NCBI RefSeq assembly: GCF_003696365.1
Contig: NZ_RFFM01000001.1
Location: 124,001-188,000 of the forward strand
From: Stutzerimonas zhaodongensis
Lineage (GTDB): Bacteria > Pseudomonadota > Gammaproteobacteria > Pseudomonadales > Pseudomonadaceae
Direction of reading: 5' to 3'
Length of the DNA: 64,000 nt
Below the pieces are notes generated by a model. That model did not search any database and was not told the origin of the DNA. It saw nothing but the letters and a program-made list of their open reading frames with translations. The position numbers were made by a program, and so were the translations under genes. Of the stretch, positions 29,143 to 38,723 are shown one piece after another (positions within the stretch are counted from its first letter, which is position 1; every line of letters begins with the position of its first letter).

Positions 29143-29680
29143 GCTTCACCTCCGGCGCAGGCAGGCGACCAGCGATGGTGTAGGCCCCCTTGATGATCTC
29201 GGAAACCCCTTGCAACAGCAGGCACGCAACCAGAATGAGGATGATGCTCTTCTGTAGGAATACGAATTTGAGACCGCCCGATTCGCTTGACCCTTCCAGC
29301 GTCGACCACGAATTGCTGACGTAATCCCAGCTCGCCCAGCCGAGAAACAGGCAGACGGGTATAAGGAAAAGCAGGGTTCCAATCACTTCGACGAAGGCCT
29401 GGTGGCGAGGGCTGAGCCGCTGGTAGAAGATGTCGACGCGAACGTGGCCGTTGCGCTGCAGTACCCAGGCGGCGGCGCCCATGAACACCAGTGCGTGCGC
29501 GTAAAGAACTGCTTCCTGCAGGGCAGTTGCGCCAATTCCGAACCCGTAGCGCAACACCACGACCACGGCGGTTCCTAGCACAAGAAACATGGTCAGCCAG
29601 GCGCAGGCCTGTCCGAAGCGGGCGTTCACCGCATCGATCACTCTGGCGAGACCGAGCAATGGAGGGGCATGGTTCGACAT
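29135..29680 (-). CDS. TRAP transporter small permease (TakQ/FcbT2-like)
   Basis: A 181-residue membrane protein with four hydrophobic segments (about residues 27-48, 62-80, 100-120 and 145-163). It carries the DctQ-type loop AAAWVLQRNGHVRVDIFYQRLSP, where NGHVRVD is the best conserved part. It pairs with the large permease encoded next, which it overlaps by eight bases. First gene of a two-gene minus-strand unit; its promoter shares a 194-base region with the divergent binding-protein gene. Confidence 0.92.
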   Translation of the reverse strand: MSNHAPPLLGLARVIDAVNARFGQACAWLTMFLVLGTAVVVVLRYGFGIGATALQEAVLYAHALVFMGAAAWVLQRNGHVRVDIFYQRLSPRHQAFVEVIGTLLFLIPVCLFLGWASWDYVSNSWSTLEGSSESGGLKFVFLQKSIILILVACLLLQGVSEIIKGAYTIAGRLPAPEVKHG

Positions 29681-29754
29681 GGCAGATCCTTTATTGTTAT
29701 GGCCACACGGCCGGCGATTCTAGGCGGCTGTGTGAACGTGCCGCAACCGGCAGT

Positions 29755-29781
29755 ACTACGTACGTAGTGCGCATACGTAGT
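29755..29781. promoter_or_regulatory. TACGTAGT repeat array between divergent TRAP genes
   Basis: A perfect 14-base palindrome ACTACGTACGTAGT (29755-29768) is followed by a further direct copy of TACGTAGT (29774-29781), 13 bases after the previous one. The array lies between the divergent TRAP genes. A weak promoter (TTGAGC at 29790, 17 bases, TAGCTA at 29813) follows toward the binding-protein gene, so the array would sit just upstream of its -35, as for an activator. The regulator is unknown. Confidence 0.6.
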
Positions 29782-29874
29782 CACGGCGCTTGAGCGAGGG
29801 ATAGCCATATGATAGCTAGAACTACCTGATTTCGGGGTTCCGAAATTCAGCATTACAAAAACAAGGAGTGACAC

Positions 29875-30975
29875 ATGAAACGTCGTCAAATTCTGGCCGC
29901 CGCAGGCGTTGGTCTGGCCGCGACCGCACTGGCCGGTTGCAACAAGGAAGCCGATACCGCGAGCAAGCCCGAGGGCACCGCAAGCACCGAGAAATTCAAC
30001 TGGAAAATGGTCACCTCTTGGCCAAAGAACTTCCCGGGCGTGGGCGTTGGCGCGGAGAACTTCGCCAAGCTGGTCAACGAGATGAGCAATGGCCGCCTGA
30101 CGGTCAAGGTCTACGCAGCGGGCGAGCTGGTTCCGGCGCTTGAAGTGTTCGATGCAGTATCCCGTGGTACCGCCGAAATGGGTCACGGCGCCCCTTATTA
30201 TTGGAAGGGCAAAGTGCCTGCAGCACAGTTCTTCTGCGCACTTCCGTTCGGCCCTAACGCTCAGGAAATGAACGCGTGGCTGCATCGTGGTGGCGGCATG
30301 GAGCTGTGGGAAGAAGTGTACAAACCCTACGGCGTATTGCCGATGGCCTGTGGTGCCACCGGCGTGCAAACGGCGGGCTGGTTCAACAAGGAAATCAATT
30401 CCGTCAAGGATTTCCAGGGCCTGAAGATGCGGACTCCAGGTCTGGGCGGTGAAGTGCTGACCAAGATGGGCGGAACCGTGGTCAACATGCCGGCTGGTGA
30501 AATCTTCACCGCCCTGCAGACTGGCGCTATCGACGCCACCGAGTGGATCGGCCCGTACAACGATCTGGCGCTGGGCCTGCACAAGGCCTCGAAGTACTAC
30601 TACACGCCGGGCTGGCAGGAGCCTAACGTTACCTTCGAGCTGGATGTGAACCTCAAGGCCTGGGATACCCTTCCGGACGACCTGAAAGCTATCGTTCGCG
30701 CCGCCGCCCGTGCCGTCAACGGTGACATGCTCGACGATTACAACGCCAAGAACATGGAGGCTCTGGAGCAGCTGCGCGAGCAGGGCGTCGAAGTGCGGCG
30801 CCTACCGGACGAAGTGCTGGCCCGCCTGAAGGAAGTGGCTGCCGAAGTGGTTGATGCCTCTGCTGCAGCGGACCCGGTTGCGGCAAAGGTTTGGGAGCAG
30901 CAGAGCGCCTACCTCAAGCGTTTGTACGAATATGCCGAGCTGAACGAAAAGGACATCTACAACATCCGCGGTTGA
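29875..30975 (+). CDS. TRAP substrate-binding lipoprotein (TakP/FcbT1 family)
   Basis: A 366-residue binding protein with a Tat-like start (KRRQILAAAGVG) and a lipobox LAGC with Cys22, so it is probably an exported lipoprotein. The mature part matches the TakP/FcbT1 branch: WKMVTSWPKNFPGVGVGAENFA, GHGAPYYWKGKVPA, LKMRTPGLGGEVLTKMGG and ATEWIGPYNDLALG, with the Arg and Trp/Glu residues that in TakP contact a 2-oxoacid and its cation. AGGAG precedes the ATG at 29875. It is transcribed away from its permease genes. The exact ligand (pyruvate, other 2-oxoacid or lactate) cannot be set. Confidence 0.9.
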   Translation: MKRRQILAAAGVGLAATALAGCNKEADTASKPEGTASTEKFNWKMVTSWPKNFPGVGVGAENFAKLVNEMSNGRLTVKVYAAGELVPALEVFDAVSRGTAEMGHGAPYYWKGKVPAAQFFCALPFGPNAQEMNAWLHRGGGMELWEEVYKPYGVLPMACGATGVQTAGWFNKEINSVKDFQGLKMRTPGLGGEVLTKMGGTVVNMPAGEIFTALQTGAIDATEWIGPYNDLALGLHKASKYYYTPGWQEPNVTFELDVNLKAWDTLPDDLKAIVRAAARAVNGDMLDDYNAKNMEALEQLREQGVEVRRLPDEVLARLKEVAAEVVDASAAADPVAAKVWEQQSAYLKRLYEYAELNEKDIYNIRG

Positions 30976-30992
30976 TAGCCTCTCCGCGAACG

Positions 30993-31024
30993 AAAACGCC
31001 GCCTCATTGGGCGGCGTTTTTTTT
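30993..31024. terminator. Bidirectional terminator
   Basis: An 11-bp stem AAAACGCCGCC/GGCGGCGTTTT (30993-31003 with 31010-31020) has T runs on both strands (eight T's on the plus strand). It lies between the convergent binding-protein and osmC genes and should end both. Confidence 0.9.
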
Positions 31025-31032
31025 CTGCCGAA

Positions 31033-31458
31033 TCAACTTTCCAGGGTGGCGCTCAGGCTGATCTGGGCGTTCAGCACCTTGGATACCGGGCAGCCTTCCT
31101 TCGCCTTATTGGCGATTTGCTGGAATTGACTTTCTTCTGCTCCAGGAATCTTCGCATTCAGTGTCAGCGCGATGGCGGTGATGGAGAAGCCTTCGCCGTC
31201 CTTGTCCAGCGTGACCTCCGCCTTGGTCTCGATGCGTTCGGCGGTAAGACCGGCCTGGCCGAGCATCATTGACAGCGCCATGGAGAAACACCCTGCGTGC
31301 GCGGCACCGATCAGCTCTTCCGGATTGGTGCCTGGCGTGTCTTCGAAGCGGGTATTGAAGCCATAGGGGTTGTCCTTCAGCGCGCCGCTCTGAGTGCTGA
31401 TTGTGCCTTTGCCACTTTTCAGATCACCTTGCCAGACGGCGGATGCGGTTTTTTTCAT
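31033..31458 (-). CDS. osmC: OsmC-family peroxiredoxin
   Basis: A 141-residue OsmC/Ohr-type thiol peroxidase that detoxifies organic hydroperoxides in the cytoplasm. Both redox Cys are visible: [13 protein letters not shown] (about residue 58) and [10 protein letters not shown] (about residue 122). The catalytic Arg is near the start of the fold ([17 protein letters not shown]). The sequence fits the OsmC rather than the Ohr branch. The ATG at 31458 is directly preceded by GGAGGAATC, which fixes the start; the longer frame is spurious. Confidence 0.92.
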   Translation of the reverse strand: MKKTASAVWQGDLKSGKGTISTQSGALKDNPYGFNTRFEDTPGTNPEELIGAAHAGCFSMALSMMLGQAGLTAERIETKAEVTLDKDGEGFSITAIALTLNAKIPGAEESQFQQIANKAKEGCPVSKVLNAQISLSATLES

Positions 31459-31537
31459 GATTCCTCCAATGCTGCGAATGGATGATCTTCGGTGCGGGCG
31501 AGCCACCAGATCGAGCTAAACGGCCGACCATTCGGGA

Positions 31538-31846
31538 TTACTGCTGTTCGGCAGCGAGGATGGCATTCGCCAGCTGCATGTCACTTGCCTGCAGCTGCGG
31601 TTGCTCGGCGCGCACCTTCACCAGCATCGCTTCGAGATAAGGACCCCGAATGGCGCCATCGCTGGCGACGAAACTACCCGCGTCCTCTTGTGCAGCTGCG
31701 ACCAGCTTGTCGTCACGGAAGGTCATGTAAGTAGACGCGGTGGTCGCGCCCGACGACAGGATCTGCCGGACGAAACCGCTGTCCGCCATGGCCGCGCCGA
31801 AGGGCACGCAAGTCAAGGTGATTGCCGCCAGTATCGTTTTACGCAT
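31538..31846 (-). CDS. DUF2388 small periplasmic protein
   Basis: A 102-residue protein with a signal peptide (MRKTILAAITLTCVPFGAAMA, cleavage before DSGFV). The mature part shows the DUF2388 pattern: TTASTYMTFRDDKLVAAAQEDAGSFVASDGAIRG and YLEAMLVKVRAEQPQ. The family is largely confined to pseudomonads and has no known function; it is often found in tandem copies, but here it is single. The start at 31846 begins the signal peptide; the longer reading does not. Confidence 0.82.
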   Translation of the reverse strand: MRKTILAAITLTCVPFGAAMADSGFVRQILSSGATTASTYMTFRDDKLVAAAQEDAGSFVASDGAIRGPYLEAMLVKVRAEQPQLQASDMQLANAILAAEQQ

Positions 31847-31911
31847 GATCACTACCTCTGCTTGGTCCTTCACTAAAGAGTGCATGGCCCACGGCAGAGT
31901 TCCTTGCAGCG

Positions 31912-34900
31912 CTACCCGCTGCGCTCGATCAACTGGCGGACCTTGGCGGCGAGCACCTCGATGCTGAACGGCTTGGCCAGCATGTCCATCCCGGGGCCGA
32001 GGAACTCACCGCGCACTTCGGCGTTAGGTGCGTAGCCGGTGATGAACAGCACCCGCAGCTCGGGGCGATGCTGACGGGCGATTTCGGCCAGTTGCCGGCC
32101 ATTTATGCCGGGCAGGCCGATATCGCTGACAAGCAGGTCGATACGCTGATCGCCTTTAAGATAAGGCTGCGCAGTGTTGCCATCCACGGCTTCGAGCACT
32201 TGGTAGCCAAGCTCCTGGAGCACCTCGACCACCAGCATGCGTACGGCCGCTTCGTCCTCCACGACCAGCACGGTTTCGTCGGTCAGAGCGCCCTGGACAG
32301 CTACCGGCGTATCCCGATGCTCTTCCACAGGCTCCGCCCGGCTCCGATTGCGCGGCAAAAACAGGGTGATCAGCGTGCCATGACCCGGCGTGCTGTCGAT
32401 ACGCACGTGGCCGCCGGTCTGCTTGACGAAGCCATAGACCATCGACAGCCCAAGGCCGGTCCCCTGGCCGATAGGCTTGGTCGTGAAGAAAGGGTCGAAT
32501 GCCTTGGCAACCACTTCAGGCGGCATGCCCGAGCCATTGTCGGCAACGCTGAGGGTGACGTAATCACCTGGCTCAGGGCCGTCGCGCTCAGCGCTCTTGA
32601 TCTGCACGGCGCCGGTCTGGATGACCAGTCGACCGCCTTCGCTCATCGCATCACGGGCGTTGATCACCAGATTCAGTAGCGCGTTTTCGAGCTGGTGCGC
32701 ATCGGTGTAGGCCAGCCAGGGGTCGATCTGAAGGCGCGTGTCGAATTCGATATGTTCGGCCATGGTGCGCCGCAGCATGTCTTCCATGGATTCGACGAGC
32801 TGATTGACGTCCACTGGTTGCGGGTCCAGCGACTGCCGCCTGGCGAACGCCAGCAGTCTATGGGTCAGCGCCGCGGCGCGGTTGGCTGAACTCGCTGCTG
32901 CATCGACGTAGCGGCTGAGATCGTCTACTCGGCCGCTGGCGACTCGACGTTGAATGAAATCAAGCGCGCCCAGCACGCCGGTCAGCATGTTGTTGAAGTC
33001 ATGGGCGAGGCCGCCGGTCAGTTGCCCGATGGCTTCCATTTTCTGAGCGTGGCGTAGCGTTTCTTCGGCACGCTCGCGTTCGCCCATTTCCAGATGCAGC
33101 AGGTGGTTGATCTCGGCCAACTCGCGGGTACGTTCGGCCACGCGCCGCTCGAGGTTGTCATTCAACTCGCGCAAGGCCTCTTCGGCAGTCACCTGGGCAG
33201 TGATGTCGGTATTTGTACCGAACCAGTGGGTCACCTGTCCGAAGTCATCGCGAATCGGTAGCGCTCTGGCGAGGAACCAGCGGTATTTTCCGTCCTTGCC
33301 GCGCAGTGGGAAGGTTTCTTCCCAGATAGAGCCAATCGCTACGGCCCGCTTCATCGACGCGCTGACGCGTACGTGATGGTCGGGATGGTGAACGGAGCGC
33401 CACCCAAGTGCGCGCATGGCTTCCAGCGTGGTGCCGGTGTAGTCGTACCAACGCTTGTTGTACCAGTAGATGCGACCGGCCGGATCCGCCATCCAGGCGA
33501 ACTGGCTCATGTTGTCCGCCAGGGTCCGGAACTGTTCTTCACTGGCGCGCAACGCGCTTTCGGCGCGCATCCGCTCATCGGCGGTCCAGGCGCGGTCTGC
33601 GACTTCACGTACGAAGGAAATGTCTTCTTCTGCCCACTGGCGCGGCCGATCCTGTAGCAGGATCAGGGCTGCCCGGAGAACGCCCTGCTCCTGCAGCGGC
33701 ACGCAGACCAGGCTTTGTATGCGCCGCAGGCGCAGGCTTGCCGCCTGAGCGGCTGTTCGCGGGTCATGCAGAACGTCGTCGACCACAACCAGCTCATCGT
33801 TCTGCAGATCGTAGATGAAGTCACCGTAATCGGCGAAGCACATGCGTTCGGTATAATCGCCCAGCGCACCGTCGCTCCAATAGCGTTCCACTGAGGCGTA
33901 CTGCCCGCCGGGCTCGATGGCCAGGAAGGCAGCGCGGGTCACCTTGAGCGTCATCCCCAGGGCCCGTACGGCAGCGGTTACGATGGTGACGCTGTCGGGC
34001 TGCCCACGCAGGAGGTCGCCCAACTCCATCAGTACGGACTGGCGCTGCTCGGTGACCTGACGTTCCTGGATCTGCTCTTCGAGCAGGGCATTCATGCGCA
34101 GCAGCTTTAAGGCTGCGTTGCGCTCGGCGGTGATTTCCCGGGCGGTGCCGAGCAGGCGAACCTTGCCGTCGGCATCCAGCAGGCGGCGGCCGCGGTTGGT
34201 CAACCAGCGAAACTGGCCGCTGCGCTCGTCGTAGACGCGGTAGTCCAGATTCAGCTCGCCTCCGCCAACTCCGTCCAGCGCGTTGCGGAACGCAGTTATC
34301 AACGCACGGCGGTCATCGGCGTGAACGCGCGCAAGGAACTCGTCGACCGACAGTTCCGTTTCATTGGGTTCCAGGCCTGCCAAGCCTTTGAGCTGGGCAT
34401 CCCAATGCACCGAGTTGTGCTCGAAGTCATAGTCCCAGACGCCGATGGCAGCAATCTCGTTGGCCAGGCTGACGCGCTGTTCGGCTTCGAGCAGGGCTTT
34501 GCGGGCGCGCGCACGGTCTGCCGCGGCGCGGATACGCTCGGCCACTTCGCGTACCAGTGATATGTCGGTCTGGCTCCAGCTGCGTGGTTGGCGGCTGGCA
34601 AATAGCAGGAATGCACCATTCGAGGATTGCTCCAACAGAGGTGCCAGCAACAAGCTGCGGTAGCCAAGATGGTCATGCAGGGCGCCGCAGTTTCCATGGC
34701 AGTCGGCTTCGTCGAGCAGGTCTTCGAATGGCACCACCAGCCCTTGCGTCAAGCGCAGGCGCAACGTATGTGCGCACCCGCCAAGCACATAGGGCTCGGC
34801 GCGCGATTTGGCAGCCGCCTCAGGCCAGTGCTCATCGATGATCAGGCCGTCGCGCTCGTCGAGATGCCCTTCGCAGATGCAGTCTGCTCCCATCAGATGA

Positions 34901-36612
34901 GCGAGCCGCTCGGCCATCATGTCGGCCAGACCGATGCGGCTGCCACTGTCCTGCAGGCGGTCGCTGAGTTCTAACAGGTAGGATTGCTGCGCGTCGCCGC
35001 GGGCTCGCTCGCTGATATCCGTGAAGGTGCAGATGGCGCCATGCAGCACATCATCGCGGTAGAGCGGGGCGACACGGTATTCCACCGGAAGGCTGGTGCC
35101 ATCCAGTCGAAAGAACAACTCGTACTCGACATGCGCCGGTTCGCCGGTCTTGGCGGTGCGCTGGATCGGGCACTCCTCGACTGGATAAGGCGAACCGTCC
35201 GGGTGGCTATGGTGGATCAGATTATGCAACTGACGGCCGATCACTTCGTTCTTGCTGGTGAATCCGAGCAGTTTGACGAATGCCTCGTTGCAGAGCGTAA
35301 CCAGTCCGCCGGTATCGATGGAGTAGAAGCCTTCGCTGGCAGCATCCAGCAGGCTACGGGTGAACGCCTCGCTCTCCAGGCGCTTGATCTCTGCCAGCCG
35401 GCGCTCGTGAATGTCCTGTGCCACCAGGACCCAGTGGAGCAGGCGACTGTCGCAATCGTAGACAGGTGCACCGCTGCCCTGGAACCAGCGCTGGCTGCCA
35501 TCCGCGGCGAGCAATGGGACTTCGAAGTTACCGGCTTGCCCCGACTTCAGCGCACCTCGCCATTGCTGCAGCACGGCGTCGCGGTGATCCGGTGCCACGG
35601 CGGCAATCCAACCCATGCCGGCCGAGGTTTCGGCGCTCATGCCAGTGAAGTCGCACCAGTAGCGGTTGCAGAAAATCAGATGTCCGCTCGCATCGCACTG
35701 CCAGATCACCTGCGGGCTGAGGTCTACCAACGCGCGGTATCGCTCATCGGCCTCGCGAATGGCCGCCTGCTCGTGAAGACGTTCGGTCAGGTCACGCAGG
35801 ATCTGTACGAAACCCAGGTGATGGCCGCGATCATCCTTGAGCGGCATCTGCACACCGCTTGCCCAGAAGTGAGTGCCGTCCTTGCGCCGATGCCAGCGTT
35901 CATTGATCGCAGAGCCTTCACGCGCTGCGGTCGCCATCTCGGCGCCGGGCACGCCGCGGGCTACGTCTTGCTCGATGAACAGGCGTGAAGCGGGCGTGCC
36001 GATGATCTCGTCCGGGCGCCACCCGAGAATGCGCTCGGCGCCCTGGTTCCAAGTGGTGACCTGACCATGGATGTCGGTCGTGAGGATCGCGTAATCCACC
36101 GCACTGTCAATGATCTGCCGGTTGCGCTCGTTGGCTTCGCGGCTGCGTCGTAGTTCCAGCAGCGCCATCACCTGTCGGCCCAGCGCCTGTAAATGGGCGC
36201 TCTGGCGCTCCGACAGCCGACGCGGCTCGTTGTCCATCACGCATAGCGTGCCAAGCGGAAAACCCTCGGGCGTGCGCAATACCGCCGCGGCGTAGAAACC
36301 GGTTGAGCCTTTGGCGAGGGGCTCGCCGGAGAGATCTTCGATTACCCGCTGTTCGGAATGAGTGATGGCTCGAGCGCAGAGCGCTTCGTCGCGGGGGCGA
36401 TTACCGTTGTCGACATTCACCGAGGCCTTTACCCACTGGCGCTCCTTGTCGATGAAGACGATGGCAGCACTTGGGCTGGCGCACAGTTCGGCTGCGAGGA
36501 GTACCAGATCGTCGAAGGCCGCCTCGGCTGGGGTATCCAGAATTCGGTATCGGGCCAGCGCGGCCAGCCTGTCAGCTTCATTCCATGTGTTGACTGTATT
36601 TATGTCGTTCAA
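31912..36612 (-). CDS. Large hybrid sensor histidine kinase (GAF/PAS/HK/REC)
   Basis: A soluble kinase of about 1,566 residues. In order: GAF (about 10-155), PAS (165-285), PAS (290-410), PAS (415-545), GAF (550-705), PAS (715-840), GAF (855-1010), PAS (1020-1145), coiled coil, HisKA with GGLAHDFNNML (about 1205), HATPase (NLVINARDAM, DNGSGMP, GTGLGLSMVYGFV) and a receiver with Asp in LLVSDIGLPGING (about 1495). No membrane segment, so it reads cytoplasmic signals. The start is uncertain: TTG at 36612 gives the family-like LNDINTVNTWNEADR; another TTG at 36702 is also open. No partner regulator lies alongside. Confidence 0.88.
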   Translation of the reverse strand: MNDINTVNTWNEADRLAALARYRILDTPAEAAFDDLVLLAAELCASPSAAIVFIDKERQWVKASVNVDNGNRPRDEALCARAITHSEQRVIEDLSGEPLAKGSTGFYAAAVLRTPEGFPLGTLCVMDNEPRRLSERQSAHLQALGRQVMALLELRRSREANERNRQIIDSAVDYAILTTDIHGQVTTWNQGAERILGWRPDEIIGTPASRLFIEQDVARGVPGAEMATAAREGSAINERWHRRKDGTHFWASGVQMPLKDDRGHHLGFVQILRDLTERLHEQAAIREADERYRALVDLSPQVIWQCDASGHLIFCNRYWCDFTGMSAETSAGMGWIAAVAPDHRDAVLQQWRGALKSGQAGNFEVPLLAADGSQRWFQGSGAPVYDCDSRLLHWVLVAQDIHERRLAEIKRLESEAFTRSLLDAASEGFYSIDTGGLVTLCNEAFVKLLGFTSKNEVIGRQLHNLIHHSHPDGSPYPVEECPIQRTAKTGEPAHVEYELFFRLDGTSLPVEYRVAPLYRDDVLHGAICTFTDISERARGDAQQSYLLELSDRLQDSGSRIGLADMMAERLAHLMGADCICEGHLDERDGLIIDEHWPEAAAKSRAEPYVLGGCAHTLRLRLTQGLVVPFEDLLDEADCHGNCGALHDHLGYRSLLLAPLLEQSSNGAFLLFASRQPRSWSQTDISLVREVAERIRAAADRARARKALLEAEQRVSLANEIAAIGVWDYDFEHNSVHWDAQLKGLAGLEPNETELSVDEFLARVHADDRRALITAFRNALDGVGGGELNLDYRVYDERSGQFRWLTNRGRRLLDADGKVRLLGTAREITAERNAALKLLRMNALLEEQIQERQVTEQRQSVLMELGDLLRGQPDSVTIVTAAVRALGMTLKVTRAAFLAIEPGGQYASVERYWSDGALGDYTERMCFADYGDFIYDLQNDELVVVDDVLHDPRTAAQAASLRLRRIQSLVCVPLQEQGVLRAALILLQDRPRQWAEEDISFVREVADRAWTADERMRAESALRASEEQFRTLADNMSQFAWMADPAGRIYWYNKRWYDYTGTTLEAMRALGWRSVHHPDHHVRVSASMKRAVAIGSIWEETFPLRGKDGKYRWFLARALPIRDDFGQVTHWFGTNTDITAQVTAEEALRELNDNLERRVAERTRELAEINHLLHLEMGERERAEETLRHAQKMEAIGQLTGGLAHDFNNMLTGVLGALDFIQRRVASGRVDDLSRYVDAAASSANRAAALTHRLLAFARRQSLDPQPVDVNQLVESMEDMLRRTMAEHIEFDTRLQIDPWLAYTDAHQLENALLNLVINARDAMSEGGRLVIQTGAVQIKSAERDGPEPGDYVTLSVADNGSGMPPEVVAKAFDPFFTTKPIGQGTGLGLSMVYGFVKQTGGHVRIDSTPGHGTLITLFLPRNRSRAEPVEEHRDTPVAVQGALTDETVLVVEDEAAVRMLVVEVLQELGYQVLEAVDGNTAQPYLKGDQRIDLLVSDIGLPGINGRQLAEIARQHRPELRVLFITGYAPNAEVRGEFLGPGMDMLAKPFSIEVLAAKVRQLIERSG

Positions 36613-36836
36613 AACTTCTGCTCGGCTATCCGTGGCGGCAAAAAAATCGCGGTGTTCAAGTGTGAGTGACGGTCCCCCTGAGCAGGCGGATGCTGTCGTC
36701 AATTGCAGAGTCTAGGCGGTTCGCACGTTACCGGTGCATGTTTGCGAGGCAAGTAGACCTCGGTATACGGGCAATCTGCCAGAGCCGCCGGTCCGGTCCT
36801 GGGTGGTCGGTCGCAACTCTTTCGATGGCGTTCGCT

Positions 36837-38486
36837 TTACTGCGGCTTGCTAAGCGGAAGGGCTGGTAGCTTAGGACCGCGATCAGCTGCTTGCAGAGCC
36901 GCCAGTAGCGACGGGTCGCGATGATAGACGTCCGGACGATAGCGCGGCTCGCCGGTATTGTCGGCTTCGGCTGTCCAATAAGCCAATAGGATCGGCGTTG
37001 GTTCAGCGGGGCGGAATTCGTATGTCTTACCTGCTTCGAGCAAGCGGGCCACTCGCTCGCGTTCTGCTTCGGTGAGCAGCAGATTTATCAATTGCATCAC
37101 TGACTCGACCCGCACGCAGCCCGAGCTGAAGGCGCGCTGTGAGCGCGCGAAAAGCCCCTGGCTCGGGGTGTCGTGCAAATAGATCGAGTAGGGGTTGGCG
37201 AAGCGGATCACCACCCGGCCTAGGGGGTTGTCCGGCCCTGCGGCTTGGCGCAGGAGGATCCTGCCCGGGTTGTCCCAGTCGACGGCTGCGGGGTTGAGCA
37301 CCGCACCCTGATAGTCCAGAACCTGCAGCTTGTGTTCTGCCAGGTAGTCCAGGTTTTCGCGGATCCGCGGCAGCTTGTCCTCACGCAGGATGGTGGGCGG
37401 CACTGTCCAGGTCGGATTGAGCGTAAGGCGGGTGACGCTCGACTTGATCGAAGGAGTCTGACGCGTATCCCTGCCTACCTGGCCGCGAGCTTCCCATTGC
37501 GGGCTGTTGTTACGAAAGAAAATCACCTTGCCGCCCGCGATATCCACGAGCAACGAGCGTGGCTCGATATCCGCAGCGAGCCAGCGGAAGCGTTCCAGAT
37601 TCACCCGCAGCTGTTCCAGCCGGTCATGTGGTGTCGCGTTCAGCGCGGCGAGGGTGCAGCTGCCCAGGACGCCATCATCCTGCAATGAGTGGCGGCGCTG
37701 AAACGCCTTGAGGGCGGTTTCGAGTGAGGGGGTGTACTGGTTTTCGGCTGCGTCTGGCACGACGATTTCGTCCTGCAGATACCCGTCGGCGCTCAGACGT
37801 TCCCGCAGCGATGGCACGCGCGGGTCGGACATTCCGGGGCGCAACGTTTTGCCGGCGGGAATCTGCGGGTGCTCGGGCAAGGGCTCGCTGCGTAAGCGGG
37901 CGTAGGCTTTGCGCAGATTTTGGTATTGTTCCAGCGCCGGGCGCGCTTTGTTGAAAGCGTGTTCCAGCTGGCTCAAACCCTCGGAGGCGATCACCAGCAG
38001 ACGTGCCTCGGCCTGCTTCTGTGAGCTCGAATCAGGGCTGCGCCAAACCGGTTCGATGCGCTCTTGCGGCAATCTGCCCTGCGCCAGATGGCCCAGCGCG
38101 GACAGATAGGCGTGGCTGACGAAGATATCGCTGCATTCCAGGTCTTTCGGGTGCGGCGTTGCGGTCTGCATCACCCGACGAATGGCATCGGGCTGGTAAC
38201 GGGCAGGATCGAGGCCATCATCGACCAGCGTGTCGAGTTGAATGAGTAATTCGTCGACCTGCTCATATGATGTCCAAAGCCGCTCGAAATGGTGGCGCTG
38301 ATACAGCGCTGATAGTCGGCCTAGAGCGGTTTCATCAACATCTTCCCAGACTTTGCCGCAGGCCTTCCGTAGGTCCTGCAGCACCTGTTCCATCGGGCTC
38401 GGCAGCGCAGGTTCTGACTCAGCCATCGCCAGCCAGGGACTGGAGAGCAGAACAAGGAGTACACAGAATGTATGTTTTTTGTACAA
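36837..38486 (-). CDS. L,D-transpeptidase, YcbB/LdtD type
   Basis: A 549-residue exported enzyme making 3-3 crosslinks in peptidoglycan. Signal peptide at residues 1-22 (VLLVLLSSPWLAMA). An N-terminal helical scaffold follows, then a peptidoglycan-binding domain (about 215-285, LETALKAFQRRHSLQDDGVLG). The YkuD catalytic domain (about 305-460) carries the motif HDTP...FARSQRAFSSGCVRV, with His and Cys of the active site. The length and order are those of E. coli YcbB (about 615), slightly shorter. It is divergent from a second L,D-transpeptidase-like gene. Confidence 0.92.
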   Translation of the reverse strand: MYKKHTFCVLLVLLSSPWLAMAESEPALPSPMEQVLQDLRKACGKVWEDVDETALGRLSALYQRHHFERLWTSYEQVDELLIQLDTLVDDGLDPARYQPDAIRRVMQTATPHPKDLECSDIFVSHAYLSALGHLAQGRLPQERIEPVWRSPDSSSQKQAEARLLVIASEGLSQLEHAFNKARPALEQYQNLRKAYARLRSEPLPEHPQIPAGKTLRPGMSDPRVPSLRERLSADGYLQDEIVVPDAAENQYTPSLETALKAFQRRHSLQDDGVLGSCTLAALNATPHDRLEQLRVNLERFRWLAADIEPRSLLVDIAGGKVIFFRNNSPQWEARGQVGRDTRQTPSIKSSVTRLTLNPTWTVPPTILREDKLPRIRENLDYLAEHKLQVLDYQGAVLNPAAVDWDNPGRILLRQAAGPDNPLGRVVIRFANPYSIYLHDTPSQGLFARSQRAFSSGCVRVESVMQLINLLLTEAERERVARLLEAGKTYEFRPAEPTPILLAYWTAEADNTGEPRYRPDVYHRDPSLLAALQAADRGPKLPALPLSKPQ

Positions 38487-38723
38487 CGCTTCACTCCTGG
38501 CAAACCAGCCGACTGCTAGACTCCGCCGCTCAAAGGGCCGCGACGTCTGGAAAACCAGGCTCTATCAGGCCATCGAATCATGATCGATCAGACGATGTGG
38601 GAGCCGTACAGGTCCCGTCTGATCCAACTTTCGCTACTTTAAATCATTGCGTAAGCCAGGTAGCGAACTGGGTCGCCAACCGACAGGGATGAGCGGTAAT
38701 GGCGCCGTCGAGGTGTTTTGAGA

